38,904 nucleotides of DNA from Arthrobacter sp. (GCA_026393275.1 JAPLAM010000009.1:1-38904), one strand, 5' to 3'; positions 17,011 to 25,490 are shown, counted from the stretch's first letter. Translations and numbers: made by a program. The notes: generated from the letters alone by a model not told the origin.

Positions 17011-17904
17011 ATGTCTTGGGGATTGATCAGTGCCATGGGGCACATCGGCATTCAGACGACGAAACTCGAGGACTCGGTGTTCGACGCAACCCAGATCCTC
17101 GGGCTACGGGAAACCGAACGGACGGCGGGCGCGGTCTACCTCGCCGCCGGCAACGTGCACCATGAACTGGTCTACGTTGAGTCCGACGTGGACGGCGTCG
17201 ACAGCTTCGGCCTCGTGGCCCGGGACGGCGATGCGCTGCGGATCATCCGCAAGCGCGTGGAGGATGAGAATTTCCGGATCGTCAGCGAGAAACCCCGGGG
17301 TGCGGGCATCGAAGACGGGTTCTCCTTTGTGGGACCCGAGGGCTTCGTTTTCGAGATCTACGTCGGCATGCAGGAGAACCACGCGCCCCAGCTCTCGTTC
17401 GGTCCAGACCGCTATGGCCACATCAACTTCCACCCGCGGGATGTGGGCGGGATGATGAGGTTCCTGCATCGTGTCCTGGATTTTCGGCTCTCTGACGTAA
17501 TCGGCGACGACTTTGCCTACTTCATGCGCTGCAACCCGGACCACCATGGCATCGCTCTGGTCCGCGGCGAGGGTACGCTGCACCACCATGCGTGGCAGAC
17601 CCAGAGCATCGCCGATCTGGGCAAGCTCGGCGACCGTTTGAACAAGCTGGGGCGGGACCTGATTTGGGGCCCGGTGCGCCACGGGGCGGGCCATAACATT
17701 GCCGCCTACTTCGTGGAAACCTCGGGCGCTGTCGTCGAGCTGTACACCGACCTGGAGCAGATCTACGACGATGCCAGGCCCCCGGTTGTCTGGGGCGAGG
17801 ATGAGAACTGGTACAACATGTGGGGCCAATACCGCCCGCTCGACTTCCGCCAGCACGGGCTGGCTCCCGTGGACCTGCGCTCAGTTGGCGCCACACGCCG
17901 CTAG
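17011..17904 (+). CDS. Type I extradiol dioxygenase-like VOC protein
   Basis: The 297-residue product has two vicinal-oxygen-chelate modules (about 8-120 and 133-250). The second carries the metal triad expected for type I extradiol ring-cleavage dioxygenases: His137 (YGHINFHP), one of His191-193 (LHHHAWQ) and Glu243 (VVELYTD). These enzymes use Fe(II) (some Mn(II)) to split catechols next to the hydroxyls. The N-terminal module lacks metal ligands, as usual. The start is the ATG at 17011 with CAGGAGA 6 bases upstream; an in-frame ATG at 16963 has no such site. It is the first gene of the catabolic region and stands alone, 185 bases before the MHS transporter. The substrate is not known; a methyl- or hydroxy-substituted catechol is plausible. 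Confidence 0.85.
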   Translation: MSWGLISAMGHIGIQTTKLEDSVFDATQILGLRETERTAGAVYLAAGNVHHELVYVESDVDGVDSFGLVARDGDALRIIRKRVEDENFRIVSEKPRGAGIEDGFSFVGPEGFVFEIYVGMQENHAPQLSFGPDRYGHINFHPRDVGGMMRFLHRVLDFRLSDVIGDDFAYFMRCNPDHHGIALVRGEGTLHHHAWQTQSIADLGKLGDRLNKLGRDLIWGPVRHGAGHNIAAYFVETSGAVVELYTDLEQIYDDARPPVVWGEDENWYNMWGQYRPLDFRQHGLAPVDLRSVGATRR

Positions 17905-17958
17905 GAGTGAATAGCCGCCGTGCGGCCAGTCCACAGCGCCCACCAGAACGAAGTTCAG

Positions 17959-17968
17959 ATAAAACACT
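17959..17968 (+). repeat. Copy 2 of 10-mer ATAAAACACT (upstream of the MHS transporter gene)
   Basis: Identical over 10 bases to the complement of 16943-16952, so the extradiol gene is flanked by the same word in opposite orientation. It sits just before two stacked inverted repeats at 17975-18001. Confidence 0.35.
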
Positions 17969-17974
17969 TTTACG

Positions 17975-18001
17975 GGATTATGCGTAATCCATTTGATGGA
18001 T
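17975..18001. promoter_or_regulatory. Two overlapping inverted repeats, candidate operator
   Basis: GGATTA-TGCG-TAATCC (17975-17990) overlaps ATCCA-TTTGA-TGGAT (17987-18001); all arms are perfect. They share bases, so two binding events would exclude each other. They lie about 90 bases upstream of the MHS transporter start in an AT-rich gap. No promoter boxes are clear. Confidence 0.45.
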
Positions 18002-18089
18002 GGGTGTGAGGCGCGTCATACTGGAGCCTGCCTGTGATGCAGCTCATGGTGGCCCTGACGGGCGCTCCTAAGAGAAACGAAATGAGCAC

Positions 18090-19463
18090 ATGCCCAACCC
18101 CAAAAGCACCCTGACACCCCTCGACCGGCCACACCCCGCTGTGGGTCCTGGTACCGAGCCCGCGACTGCTTCAGTCAAGGCATCGGACTCGCTAAATACG
18201 AAGAATATGCGTCGGATCCTCGGATCGAGCCTCGTTGGCAGCATCATCGAGTACTACGACTTCATTCTTTATGCCACCGCGGCCTCGCTGGTGTTCGACA
18301 AGGTCTTCTTTGCCAACCTCGGCCCGGGATTCGCGCTGTTCGCGTCCTTCGCCACCCTCGCGGTCGGCTACGTCGCACGCCCGCTCGGTGGCATAATCTT
18401 TGGCCATTTCGGCGACAGGATAGGCCGAAAACACGTGCTGGTGCTGTCGATGCTGCTCATGGGCGGCTCCACGGTGCTGATCGGCGTCCTGCCGACGACG
18501 GCGCAGATCGGGATCGCCGCGCCCGTGGTGCTCGTGCTGCTGCGGGTGGTCCAAGGCATAGCGGTCGGCGGTGAGTGGGGCGGCGCCACCTTGATGGCAC
18601 TCGAACACGCCCCTGCGAAGAAACGCGGGCTGGCGGCCTCCTTCGCCAATGCCGGCGGACCGGCCGGCGGCCTGCTGGCAACGCTGGTGGTTTCCGCTGT
18701 TTCCGCGTCCACAGGCGATCAGTTCCTGGTCTGGGGCTGGCGGCTTCCCTTCCTGTTCAGCGCGCTGCTGATCGTGGTCGGACTGGTCATCCGCCTCAAG
18801 GTGGCGGAGACCCCTGCCTTCCAGGAACTCAGCGCCAAAGCCGACCAGACCCGCCGGACCCCGCTGGTAGAGGTGCTGCGCAGCCACCCCCGCGCCGTCG
18901 TCGTCACCCTCGTGGCGACGCTGGGTTTCTATTGCTGCCAGGGCCTGCTCACCGTCTGGGGTGTGTCCGTGGCAGTCGCGAGCGGCGTGGACCGCTCTGA
19001 GGTGCTGAACTGGAAAGGTGCTGCGGCGGTCGTGACCGTGGCAGTCTGCTTCTACTCGGCCAGGCTAAGCGACCGGATCGGCCGCCGCGCGGTGCTCACG
19101 GGAGCCGGCATTGCCGCGGCGGTCCTGGCATATCCCTTGATCATGCTGGTCAGCAATGGGACGCTCTGGGGCTTCGCCACCGCCGTCGTGATCGGCAACG
19201 GGCTGCTTCAGGGAGCTCTCGGCGGACCTATCGGCGCCTACATCTCCGAGCAGTTCCCCACCGACGTCCGCTACACCGGGGCATCCCTTTCCTATCAGGG
19301 CGCCTCGATGATCGGCGCAGGCTTCACCCCGATGATCGCGACCGGGCTGGTGCTCGCCGGGAGCGGATCGATGTGGCTGGTGGGGGTCTTCTGGGTCGCG
19401 GTCCTCCTCGCCGGAGTCTGGGCAGTCCGCCTGACCCGGGAGGGCTCCGAGCTCGCGCTCTGA
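18090..19463 (+). CDS. MFS transporter of the metabolite:H+ symporter (MHS) family
   Basis: A 457-residue importer with 12 hydrophobic segments and a ~40-residue polar N terminus. GSIIEYYDFILYATAASLVF in TM1 and GHFGDRIGRKHVL in the TM2-3 loop are hallmarks of the MHS branch (shikimate, ShiA; protocatechuate and other aromatic acids; citrate; proline/betaine). RVVQGIAVGGEWGGATLM follows in TM4, and YISEQFPTDVRYTGASLSYQ near TM10-11. It would bring an organic acid into the cell with protons. The ATG at 18090 was chosen; an overlapping ATG at 18082 is out of frame and ends within a dozen codons. Its place between an extradiol dioxygenase and a flavin monooxygenase suggests an aromatic substrate. 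Confidence 0.9.
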   Translation: MPNPKSTLTPLDRPHPAVGPGTEPATASVKASDSLNTKNMRRILGSSLVGSIIEYYDFILYATAASLVFDKVFFANLGPGFALFASFATLAVGYVARPLGGIIFGHFGDRIGRKHVLVLSMLLMGGSTVLIGVLPTTAQIGIAAPVVLVLLRVVQGIAVGGEWGGATLMALEHAPAKKRGLAASFANAGGPAGGLLATLVVSAVSASTGDQFLVWGWRLPFLFSALLIVVGLVIRLKVAETPAFQELSAKADQTRRTPLVEVLRSHPRAVVVTLVATLGFYCCQGLLTVWGVSVAVASGVDRSEVLNWKGAAAVVTVAVCFYSARLSDRIGRRAVLTGAGIAAAVLAYPLIMLVSNGTLWGFATAVVIGNGLLQGALGGPIGAYISEQFPTDVRYTGASLSYQGASMIGAGFTPMIATGLVLAGSGSMWLVGVFWVAVLLAGVWAVRLTREGSELAL

Positions 19464-19478
19464 ACTTCCTGGCCCCTC

Positions 19479-19513
19479 GAGCCCGGCTGCGCCGCTTGCG
19501 GCGCGCCGGGCTC
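19479..19513 (+). terminator. Hairpin after the MHS transporter
   Basis: GAGCCCGGC (19479-19487) and GCGCCGC (19489-19495), split by one bulged T, pair with GCGGCGC and GCCGGGCTC at 19498-19513. There is no long U-run. It lies 15 bases after the transporter stop. Confidence 0.6.
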
Positions 19514-19656
19514 GGCGTTGCCCCAAGGAAACTGCTAAATCAATTTTTCTGATCTCCATGCTCTGAAACGTGTCATTTACGCAACAAGTGGACACTGCCA
19601 TGATGGATCCAGCGAGGCGCCGCAGCTTGGCGCGAACCACGAAAGGAATCAAGGCA

Positions 19657-20964
19657 ATGAAGCCGAAGAATCATATGGTGCTGACAACGTTCATGTTGCC
19701 GGCGGGCTACCACAAGGACAGTTGGCGCATGGAGGGCAGCCGGGCCGAGGAACTGGGGAACCTGGAGTTCGTCGCAGACCTGACGGCCATGGCGGAGGCT
19801 GCCAAGCTCGACGCTGTGTTTTTCGGCGACATCGTCCATGCCAATACCGTGATGCGCGGAGATATCAAGATGAACGGGTTCTACGAGCCCATGACCGTGC
19901 TCGCCGCACTCGCCGCCAGGACCAAGAACATCGGTCTCATCGGTACGATGTCGACGTCGTTTTCGGAACCCTACAACCTGGCTCGGCAGCTGTGCGGACT
20001 CGACCATATGTCCAACGGCCGGGCGGGCTGGAACATCGTCACGTCCTCCGACGGCTTCCGCAACTATGGCGTCGACGAGGTCCCGGATCCGGCCGTGCGC
20101 TACCGGCGCGCCACCGAATTCGTGGACGTGGTGCAGCGCCTGTGGGACAGCTGGTCTGATGACGCCATCATCGTGGACCGTGCCTCGGGAGAATACGTGG
20201 ACCGGAGCAAGCTCCGGCCCATCAACCATAAGGGTGAGTTCTTCGAAATCGAGGGGCCGATCAACATGCCACGCTCGCCGCAGGGCCGTCCGGTGCTGGT
20301 CCAGGCCGGTTCCTCGGGCCCCGGAATGGACCTGGGCTCCTCGGTTGCCGACGGCATCTACACGGCCCAGCCGTTCAAGCAGCCGTCGGTCGAGTTCTAC
20401 ACGAAGTTCAAGAACATGGTGGCCGAGAAGGGCCGGAACCCCGACGACGTGAAGATCATCCCGGGAATCCTGCCGATCCTCGGGGACACCGAGAAGGAAG
20501 CACAGGACCTGGCCAATGAGCTCGCGGGCTACGTCCACCTCGGCAACGGACTGCAGCAGGTCGGGGCGGACCTGCGCATGGATCTTTCCGAGCTCGAGTT
20601 TGATGAGTCCATCCCCGCAGAATGGTTTTCCGATGACCCCAAACTCGGCAGCCGTTACCAGATTTACCGCAAGAAGAGCGTGGACATGGGCATGACGCTG
20701 CGCGAGCTGATCGTGGACCTGGCCCGTTCCACCGGCCACCAGTGGATGGCAGGCACGCCCTCCCAGGTCGCGGACCGCATGGTGGATTGGTTTGAGTCGA
20801 AGGCCTGCGACGGCTTCAACCTCAACGCCCCGTTCAATCCCGGCGGATTCAAACTGATCTGCGACAAGCTGGTCCCGGAGCTCCAGGACCGCGGCTACTT
20901 CCGCAGCGAATACGAGGGCACCACGCTGCGGGACAACTTCGGGCTGTCGCGCCCGTCGGCCTAA
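19657..20964 (+). CDS. LLM-class flavin-dependent monooxygenase (NtaA/SnaA/DszA type)
   Basis: The 435-residue product is a bacterial-luciferase-like (TIM-barrel) monooxygenase that uses FMNH2 supplied by a separate reductase. The nitrilotriacetate-monooxygenase subgroup is recognised by EPYNLARQLCGLDHMSNGRAGWNIVTS (about 110-137), PDPAVRYRRATEFVDVVQRLWDSW, FEIEGPINMPRSPQGRPVLVQAGSS and a C-terminal DGFNLNAPFNPGGF. Enzymes of this group oxidise amines, thiols, sulfones or ketones (NtaA, DszA, SnaA, some Baeyer-Villiger enzymes). No flavin reductase is in the window. The ATG at 19657 has AAAGGAA 8 bases upstream; the in-frame ATG at 19570 does not. Its stop overlaps that of the convergent LysR gene by two bases. 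It likely acts on the same compound class as its neighbours. Confidence 0.88.
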   Translation: MKPKNHMVLTTFMLPAGYHKDSWRMEGSRAEELGNLEFVADLTAMAEAAKLDAVFFGDIVHANTVMRGDIKMNGFYEPMTVLAALAARTKNIGLIGTMSTSFSEPYNLARQLCGLDHMSNGRAGWNIVTSSDGFRNYGVDEVPDPAVRYRRATEFVDVVQRLWDSWSDDAIIVDRASGEYVDRSKLRPINHKGEFFEIEGPINMPRSPQGRPVLVQAGSSGPGMDLGSSVADGIYTAQPFKQPSVEFYTKFKNMVAEKGRNPDDVKIIPGILPILGDTEKEAQDLANELAGYVHLGNGLQQVGADLRMDLSELEFDESIPAEWFSDDPKLGSRYQIYRKKSVDMGMTLRELIVDLARSTGHQWMAGTPSQVADRMVDWFESKACDGFNLNAPFNPGGFKLICDKLVPELQDRGYFRSEYEGTTLRDNFGLSRPSA

Positions 20965-21908
20965 TCCCGAGGTTCGTCGCCGCCGGGCCGGAAGCGCTCG
21001 ACGGCGACGTCAACCCACGCTTGGGCCCGTGCGTTTAAGCGCATGCTGCGGGCCCAGGCGAGGGATACCGTGGCCCGCGCGCCCCCAGTGGCTCGCGGCT
21101 CCGAGACCTGCTTGAGCACCACGCGCAACTCCTCATAGGGTGCGTCGAGCATCGGCTGCTGGAAAAGAACTGCTACGCCACGGCAGCCCGCAACTAGCGA
21201 GCGGACTGTGGCGTAGCTGCGTGAGCGGTGCCGTATGTCGGGGGCCAGGCCGGCCGTGCGGTACATGTCCAGGACTCGCGTGGAGATCGGCGGCGCATCG
21301 AAAAAGATGACCGGATCTGCTGCCACGTCCTTAAGGGTCACCACCTGGGCTTCGCGAAGTGGATGGTTGTCCGGCAACAGGATGTACGGATCGACGGAAA
21401 GCAGGGGGGCCGTCTTGAGCGCCGGAGACACATCCATGTCATAGAGGAATGCTGCGTCAATGGAGCCGTTGAGCAGCCGTTCCTGGAGATCCTCGTGGTA
21501 GCCCTCGACGAAGTCGACCTCCACGTGCGGGCATTGGGTCGCGAAGTCGGTGAGCATCGGCGGGATGATCGTGGGCCCCAGTGGCATGTAGCAGCCGACT
21601 TTCAGAGGGCCGCGGATGTCCACGCGGTCCCTCTTGGACAGCGACGTGATGTCATCCGCGAGATCCAGCAACTGCCTCGCCTGTCGGAACACGACTATTC
21701 CCGTCGATGTCAGGGTCAGCCCCTTTGACTTGCGCTTGATGCACAGCTGGGCGCCCACGATCCGCTCCAGCTCGGCGATAGACATGGAAATCGCCGACGG
21801 TGCCATATGGAGCCGCCGGGCAGCCTCACTCATCGTCCCCGACTCGGCGGCGACCACGAAGTGAAGGACTTGGCGAAGGGTGATCGAGGGGTGCGAGACA
21901 AGATCCAT
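20961..21908 (-). CDS. LysR-family transcriptional regulator
   Basis: A 315-residue LysR-type regulator. The N-terminal winged helix-turn-helix spans about residues 8-68 (LRQVLHFVVAAESGTMSEAARRLHMAPSAISMSIAELE), with the ligand-binding domain from about 95. LysR proteins usually activate a divergent gene when a pathway metabolite binds. Here the divergent gene, 146 bases away, is the VAO-type flavoprotein, the most likely target. I placed the start at the ATG at 21908, since the HTH usually begins within ~10 residues; an in-frame ATG at 21974 is an alternative. The ribosome site is weak in both cases. The C-terminal stop overlaps that of the LLM monooxygenase tail to tail. Confidence 0.88.
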   Translation of the reverse strand: MDLVSHPSITLRQVLHFVVAAESGTMSEAARRLHMAPSAISMSIAELERIVGAQLCIKRKSKGLTLTSTGIVVFRQARQLLDLADDITSLSKRDRVDIRGPLKVGCYMPLGPTIIPPMLTDFATQCPHVEVDFVEGYHEDLQERLLNGSIDAAFLYDMDVSPALKTAPLLSVDPYILLPDNHPLREAQVVTLKDVAADPVIFFDAPPISTRVLDMYRTAGLAPDIRHRSRSYATVRSLVAGCRGVAVLFQQPMLDAPYEELRVVLKQVSEPRATGGARATVSLAWARSMRLNARAQAWVDVAVERFRPGGDEPRD

Positions 21909-21930
21909 ATTGTCAATTCTACTGATAACG

Positions 21931-21950
21931 AACCGCAGAAATCGACGGTT
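21931..21950. promoter_or_regulatory. Dyad AACCG-N10-CGGTT, candidate LysR box
   Basis: Perfect 5-base arms at 21931-21935 and 21946-21950 lie between the LysR start and the divergent VAO-type gene. LysR regulators commonly bind imperfect dyads of about this size (T-N11-A type) in such gaps. The assignment is inferred. Confidence 0.35.
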
Positions 21951-22054
21951 TACTTGAGGCATCCATGTTGCCATGATGGAATGGCGCCCCAGACGGGCGC
22001 CAGTGTGACGGCCGCCCCGTGGCGGCGCCTTCCCGGAAAGTGACGTGAACGTAG

Positions 22055-23644
22055 ATGGACGCCCAAACGCAATTCCTCGACCTGGCCGAAGCCATTGTCG
22101 GCGCGGATAATGTTGTCCGAGCGACCCCGCAAGAGGGCTACATCGATCCCTACCCGCTGAACTCGGGACGGGCGAAGTGGCCGGGCGTGCGCCCCGGCAG
22201 TGTGGAAGAGGTTCAGGACGTCGTCCGGATCGCCAACGAGACCGGCGTGCCGCTGTGGTCTTTCTCCAAGGGTAAGAACCTCGGTTACGGCGGCCCGGAG
22301 CCGCGCACCCGGGACATGGTGGCCCTGGATCTGAGCCGGATGAACAAGATCATCGAGGTGGACGACCAGCTCAACTACGCGGTGATCGAGCCCGGTGTCA
22401 CCTTTTTCGAGCTTTTTGACTACATCCAGGCCAAGGGCCTGAAACTGTGGATGTCCGTCCCCGCACTCGGTTGGGGATCGGTCATGGGCAATGCCCTGGA
22501 CCGGGGGTACGGCATGACGCCGATGGGCGACCACGTCCAGTCAGTGTGCGGAATGGAGGTGGTGCTGCCGGACGGCGAGCTGCTCCGCACCGGAATGTGG
22601 GCCATGGAAGGCACGGACCTCGGCCCCATCTTCAAGGGCGGCTTCGGGCCGACCCTGGACGGCATCTTCACCCAGTCCAACCTGGGTGTTGTGACCAAGA
22701 TTGGTCTGTGGCTGATGCCGTGGCCGGACGTCTACATCAACGGCGACGTCGTGGTGGAGCGCGAGGAGGACATGCCCCGGCTGGTTGATATCCTCACCCA
22801 GCTCCGCCGGGAGGATGTCATCCAAAACAATGCACTGTGCGGCAACGTGGTCAGGGCCGCGACCATGAACGGTCCCCGTTCCCGCTGGTACACCGGCGAG
22901 GGGTCAATCCCCGATGACCGGCTGGAGGAGATGCGCCAGGAGATGGGCATCGGGCAATGGAACGCCAAGTTCGCCATCTACGGCGACAAGGGCCTGGCCG
23001 AGCGCCGGCTGGAAATCATCCGGGAGCGTTTCGCCGGGCTCGAGGGATTCACCGTCAGAGCCCGCCTCTATGAAGGTGCCGAGGGCGCCCAGGTGGCGTA
23101 CGAGGACATCGCCCAGATCGACCGCACCCAGATGGCCGGCGTTCCGACGCTCAAACCGCTGTCCACGGTTGCGTGGGCCGCCGAGAACGGCGGCCACATC
23201 GACGCGGCCCCCATCATTCCGGCCAGGGGCGAGGAGGTCTGGGAGTTCTACCAGGAGGCCAAGGAGCTTTACCGCCGCCACGGCTTCGACCTGTACATCG
23301 GCTATCACCTGTATCCACGGCACATGGTGCACGTGACCATGATCTTTTTCGAGAATGACAACCAGGAGCAGCTGGCCCGGGCGCGGACTCTCTATGCCGA
23401 ACTGCTTGCCGCTGCCCGCCGCCGCGGCTATGCGCCTTACCGCAGCCACGTGGACTACATGGACGTCATCGCGGACGGCTTCGATTACGGCAACCATGCC
23501 ATCCGCCGCGTCCAGGAGAGGCTGAAGGACGCGCTGGACCCGAACGGGATCCTGTCCCCGGGCAAGCAGGGCGTCTGGCCCCGCCGCTACCGCGCGGTCG
23601 AAGCGCAGGTGCCGGACGGCGTCGCGGTCTCCGTCCTGGAGTAG
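22055..23644 (+). CDS. FAD-dependent oxidase/dehydrogenase of the vanillyl-alcohol oxidase / p-cresol methylhydroxylase family
   Basis: The 529-residue flavoprotein aligns along its whole length with vanillyl-alcohol oxidase (VAO) and eugenol oxidase. FAD-domain blocks are NLGYGGPEPR (Tyr78), GSVMGNALDRGYGMTPMGDH (141-160) and GIFTQSNLGVVTKIGLWLMP (203-222). In the cap, RHMVHVTMIFF puts a His (426) at the VAO covalent-flavin His422 position, and APYRSHVDYMD keeps the phenolate-binding Tyr-Arg pair (462-463). VAO-family enzymes abstract hydride from the para side chain of phenols to form a quinone methide. That yields alcohols, aldehydes or alkenylphenols. By my recall of VAO, the catalytic Asp170 corresponds here to Ala137 (SVPALGWGS). 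No cytochrome partner is adjacent, so O2 as acceptor is plausible. It is divergent from the LysR gene. Confidence 0.86.
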   Translation: MDAQTQFLDLAEAIVGADNVVRATPQEGYIDPYPLNSGRAKWPGVRPGSVEEVQDVVRIANETGVPLWSFSKGKNLGYGGPEPRTRDMVALDLSRMNKIIEVDDQLNYAVIEPGVTFFELFDYIQAKGLKLWMSVPALGWGSVMGNALDRGYGMTPMGDHVQSVCGMEVVLPDGELLRTGMWAMEGTDLGPIFKGGFGPTLDGIFTQSNLGVVTKIGLWLMPWPDVYINGDVVVEREEDMPRLVDILTQLRREDVIQNNALCGNVVRAATMNGPRSRWYTGEGSIPDDRLEEMRQEMGIGQWNAKFAIYGDKGLAERRLEIIRERFAGLEGFTVRARLYEGAEGAQVAYEDIAQIDRTQMAGVPTLKPLSTVAWAAENGGHIDAAPIIPARGEEVWEFYQEAKELYRRHGFDLYIGYHLYPRHMVHVTMIFFENDNQEQLARARTLYAELLAAARRRGYAPYRSHVDYMDVIADGFDYGNHAIRRVQERLKDALDPNGILSPGKQGVWPRRYRAVEAQVPDGVAVSVLE

Positions 23645-23703
23645 GGCGGCTGTCGACAAGACCTGCCGACTGTCGCTGGACGGGAAGACAAAATGACAAA
23701 AAA

Positions 23704-23740
23704 GGGCCGGACGCTGGTGGAAGAAACCAGCGTCCGGCCC
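23704..23740. terminator. Strong hairpin between convergent VAO-type and ALDH genes
   Basis: GGGCCGGACGCTGGT (23704-23718) pairs perfectly with ACCAGCGTCCGGCCC (23726-23740) around 7 bases. AAAAAA just before it gives a U-run on the minus strand, so it best terminates the aldehyde dehydrogenase transcript and can stop the plus strand too. Confidence 0.88.
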
Positions 23741-23768
23741 TGTTCGCTTGCGGAATCCGGGCGGCGGA

Positions 23769-25271
23769 CTAGGCGCCGCTGATATTGACCGCCACGGACT
23801 TGACCTCGGTGTAAGCCTCCACGCCTTCGCGGCCGTTCTCCTTGCCCCAGCCGGACTGCTTGAAGCCGCCGAACGGCATATTCGCATCCATGCCGCCGGC
23901 AGCGTTGACCCGCACATTTCCAGCCTTGATCCGGCGCGCGAACTGGTGGGCCCGGGAGACGTCCTTCGTCCAGATGGTCGACGAGAGGCCGTAGATCGTG
24001 TCATTGGCCCGCGCCACGATGTCCGCGACGCTGTCTCCATCCCGGAAGGTTGCCGTGGAGAGCACGGGCCCGAAGATTTCCTCGCGGACCACCCTCATTT
24101 CATGGGTCGTGTTCCGGAGGATGGTCGGCTGGATGAAGAAGCCATTTCCCGGGACTGCCGCACCACCGGTGACCAGTTCTGCGCCCTGCTCCCGGCCGCT
24201 CTCGATGTAGCCGAGGATGCGCTCGCGTTGCTGCGCGGAGATCACCGGGCCGAGCTGGGCCTGCGGGTCGATCCCGGCGCCGATCCGGAGCGCCCCGGCC
24301 CTGTCCGCGATCCCGGCAATCACCTCATCCGCCACGGCCTCATGGACGTAGAGACGGGAGCCGGCAGCGCAAACCTGGCCGGTGTTGCCGAAGATACTCA
24401 TCGAGGCGCCATCGATGGCCCGTTCGAGGTCCGCATCCGGGTAGATGACCACCGGGGATTTTCCGCCGAGCTCCAGCGAGACGCGCTTCAAATTCCCCGC
24501 GCAGGAGGCCAGCAGGTGCCTGCCCACGGCCGTCGATCCGGTGAAGGAAATCTTGTCCACGAGCGGATGGTCCGCGATCCGCTGGCCGGCAACCGCACCG
24601 AGGCCCTGGACAATGTTCAGCACGCCGGGCGGGAATCCCACCTCCAGGGCCAGCTCGCCCAACCGGACTGCGGTCAGCGGTGTAAGTTCCGCGGGCTTGA
24701 GCACGACAGTGCAGCCGGCGGCCAAGGCAGGCGCCAATTTGGCCGCCGTGATGGCCAACGGGCTGTTCCACGGAACGATCAAACCAACGACGCCGATGGG
24801 TTCGCGAAGGGTATACGCGTGCCACTCGCCTGGCAATGAGACGTTGCGGGTCTCGCCGTTTAGCTTCGTCGCCCAGCCCGCGTTGTAGCGGAACGACTCC
24901 GCGGCCCCGCCAATTTCGAAGGCACGGGCAATGCCAAGCGGCTTTCCTGTGTTCAGCGTTTCCAGCAGGGCCAGCTCGTCGGCGGCGGTCTCGATGGCCT
25001 CGCCGAGCTTCCAGATCAGCCGGCTCCGCTGGGCCGGGGTCATCGCCGGCCAAGGACCGGAGTCAAAGGCCCGCCGGGCGGCCTCGACGGCCCGGTCGAC
25101 ATCCCCCGCGGTCGCGGAGGCAGAGTCGACCAGCTGTTCGCCGCTGGATGGATCGATGAGGGACAAGGGCTCGGCGCTGCCTTCCACCCATGCGCCGTCG
25201 ATGAGCAGGCGCAGCGGCCTGGCCAAAAGGTCCGGGCGCGCAGGCGTGGAGAGGGTCTGGGTGAGGGGCAT
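23769..25271 (-). CDS. NAD(P)-dependent aldehyde dehydrogenase
   Basis: A 500-residue ALDH-superfamily enzyme that oxidises an aldehyde to its acid. The catalytic residues are in place: Asn169 (IVPWNSP), Lys192 (LKPAE), Glu267 (SLELGGKSP) and the nucleophile Cys301 (GNTGQVCAAGSR). The C-terminal PFGGFKQSGWGKENGREG motif is typical of the betaine/aromatic-aldehyde group. The ATG at 25271 has AAGGAAG 8 bases upstream; an earlier in-frame ATG at 25307 lacks one. It lies convergent with the VAO-type gene and divergent from the ABC importer. Likely substrates are an aromatic aldehyde made by VAO-like oxidation or a semialdehyde from meta-cleavage. Confidence 0.92.
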   Translation of the reverse strand: MPLTQTLSTPARPDLLARPLRLLIDGAWVEGSAEPLSLIDPSSGEQLVDSASATAGDVDRAVEAARRAFDSGPWPAMTPAQRSRLIWKLGEAIETAADELALLETLNTGKPLGIARAFEIGGAAESFRYNAGWATKLNGETRNVSLPGEWHAYTLREPIGVVGLIVPWNSPLAITAAKLAPALAAGCTVVLKPAELTPLTAVRLGELALEVGFPPGVLNIVQGLGAVAGQRIADHPLVDKISFTGSTAVGRHLLASCAGNLKRVSLELGGKSPVVIYPDADLERAIDGASMSIFGNTGQVCAAGSRLYVHEAVADEVIAGIADRAGALRIGAGIDPQAQLGPVISAQQRERILGYIESGREQGAELVTGGAAVPGNGFFIQPTILRNTTHEMRVVREEIFGPVLSTATFRDGDSVADIVARANDTIYGLSSTIWTKDVSRAHQFARRIKAGNVRVNAAGGMDANMPFGGFKQSGWGKENGREGVEAYTEVKSVAVNISGA

Positions 25272-25341
25272 CGTTGGCTTCCTTCCGGGAGGCGGATTGC
25301 GTCGCATCTCAAACTATGTCTTCTGTGATGGTTGCCACATC

Positions 25342-25357
25342 GTATCCACCAAGATAC
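25342..25357. promoter_or_regulatory. Palindrome GTATC-N6-GATAC, candidate operator
   Basis: Perfect 5-base arms at 25342-25346 and 25353-25357 lie in the 219-base AT-rich gap between the divergent ALDH gene and the ABC importer operon. The gap also holds an AT-rich stretch (25359-25390) likely to contain the importer promoter, though no clean boxes are seen. Confidence 0.4.
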
Positions 25358-25490
25358 ATTGTTCTAGGAATTATGCATTTATTTGTAACCTTCGTATCGG
25401 GCCTGCCGCCCAATCGACCAGCAAGCATTCAGGCGCCACGTGGTCCGGGTTCCCCGGCACGGGCGCCAGTACTCAATGAGGAGATTCTGG

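Noticed and set aside
22904..24040. Minus-strand 378-codon frame over the VAO-type and ALDH gene ends
   Set aside because: It crosses the strong terminator and overlaps two well-supported genes; no domain is recognisable.
25359..25390. A -35/-10 promoter for the ABC importer
   Set aside because: TTGTTC with a 17-base spacer leads to TTTGTA, too weak a -10 match to list as a feature.
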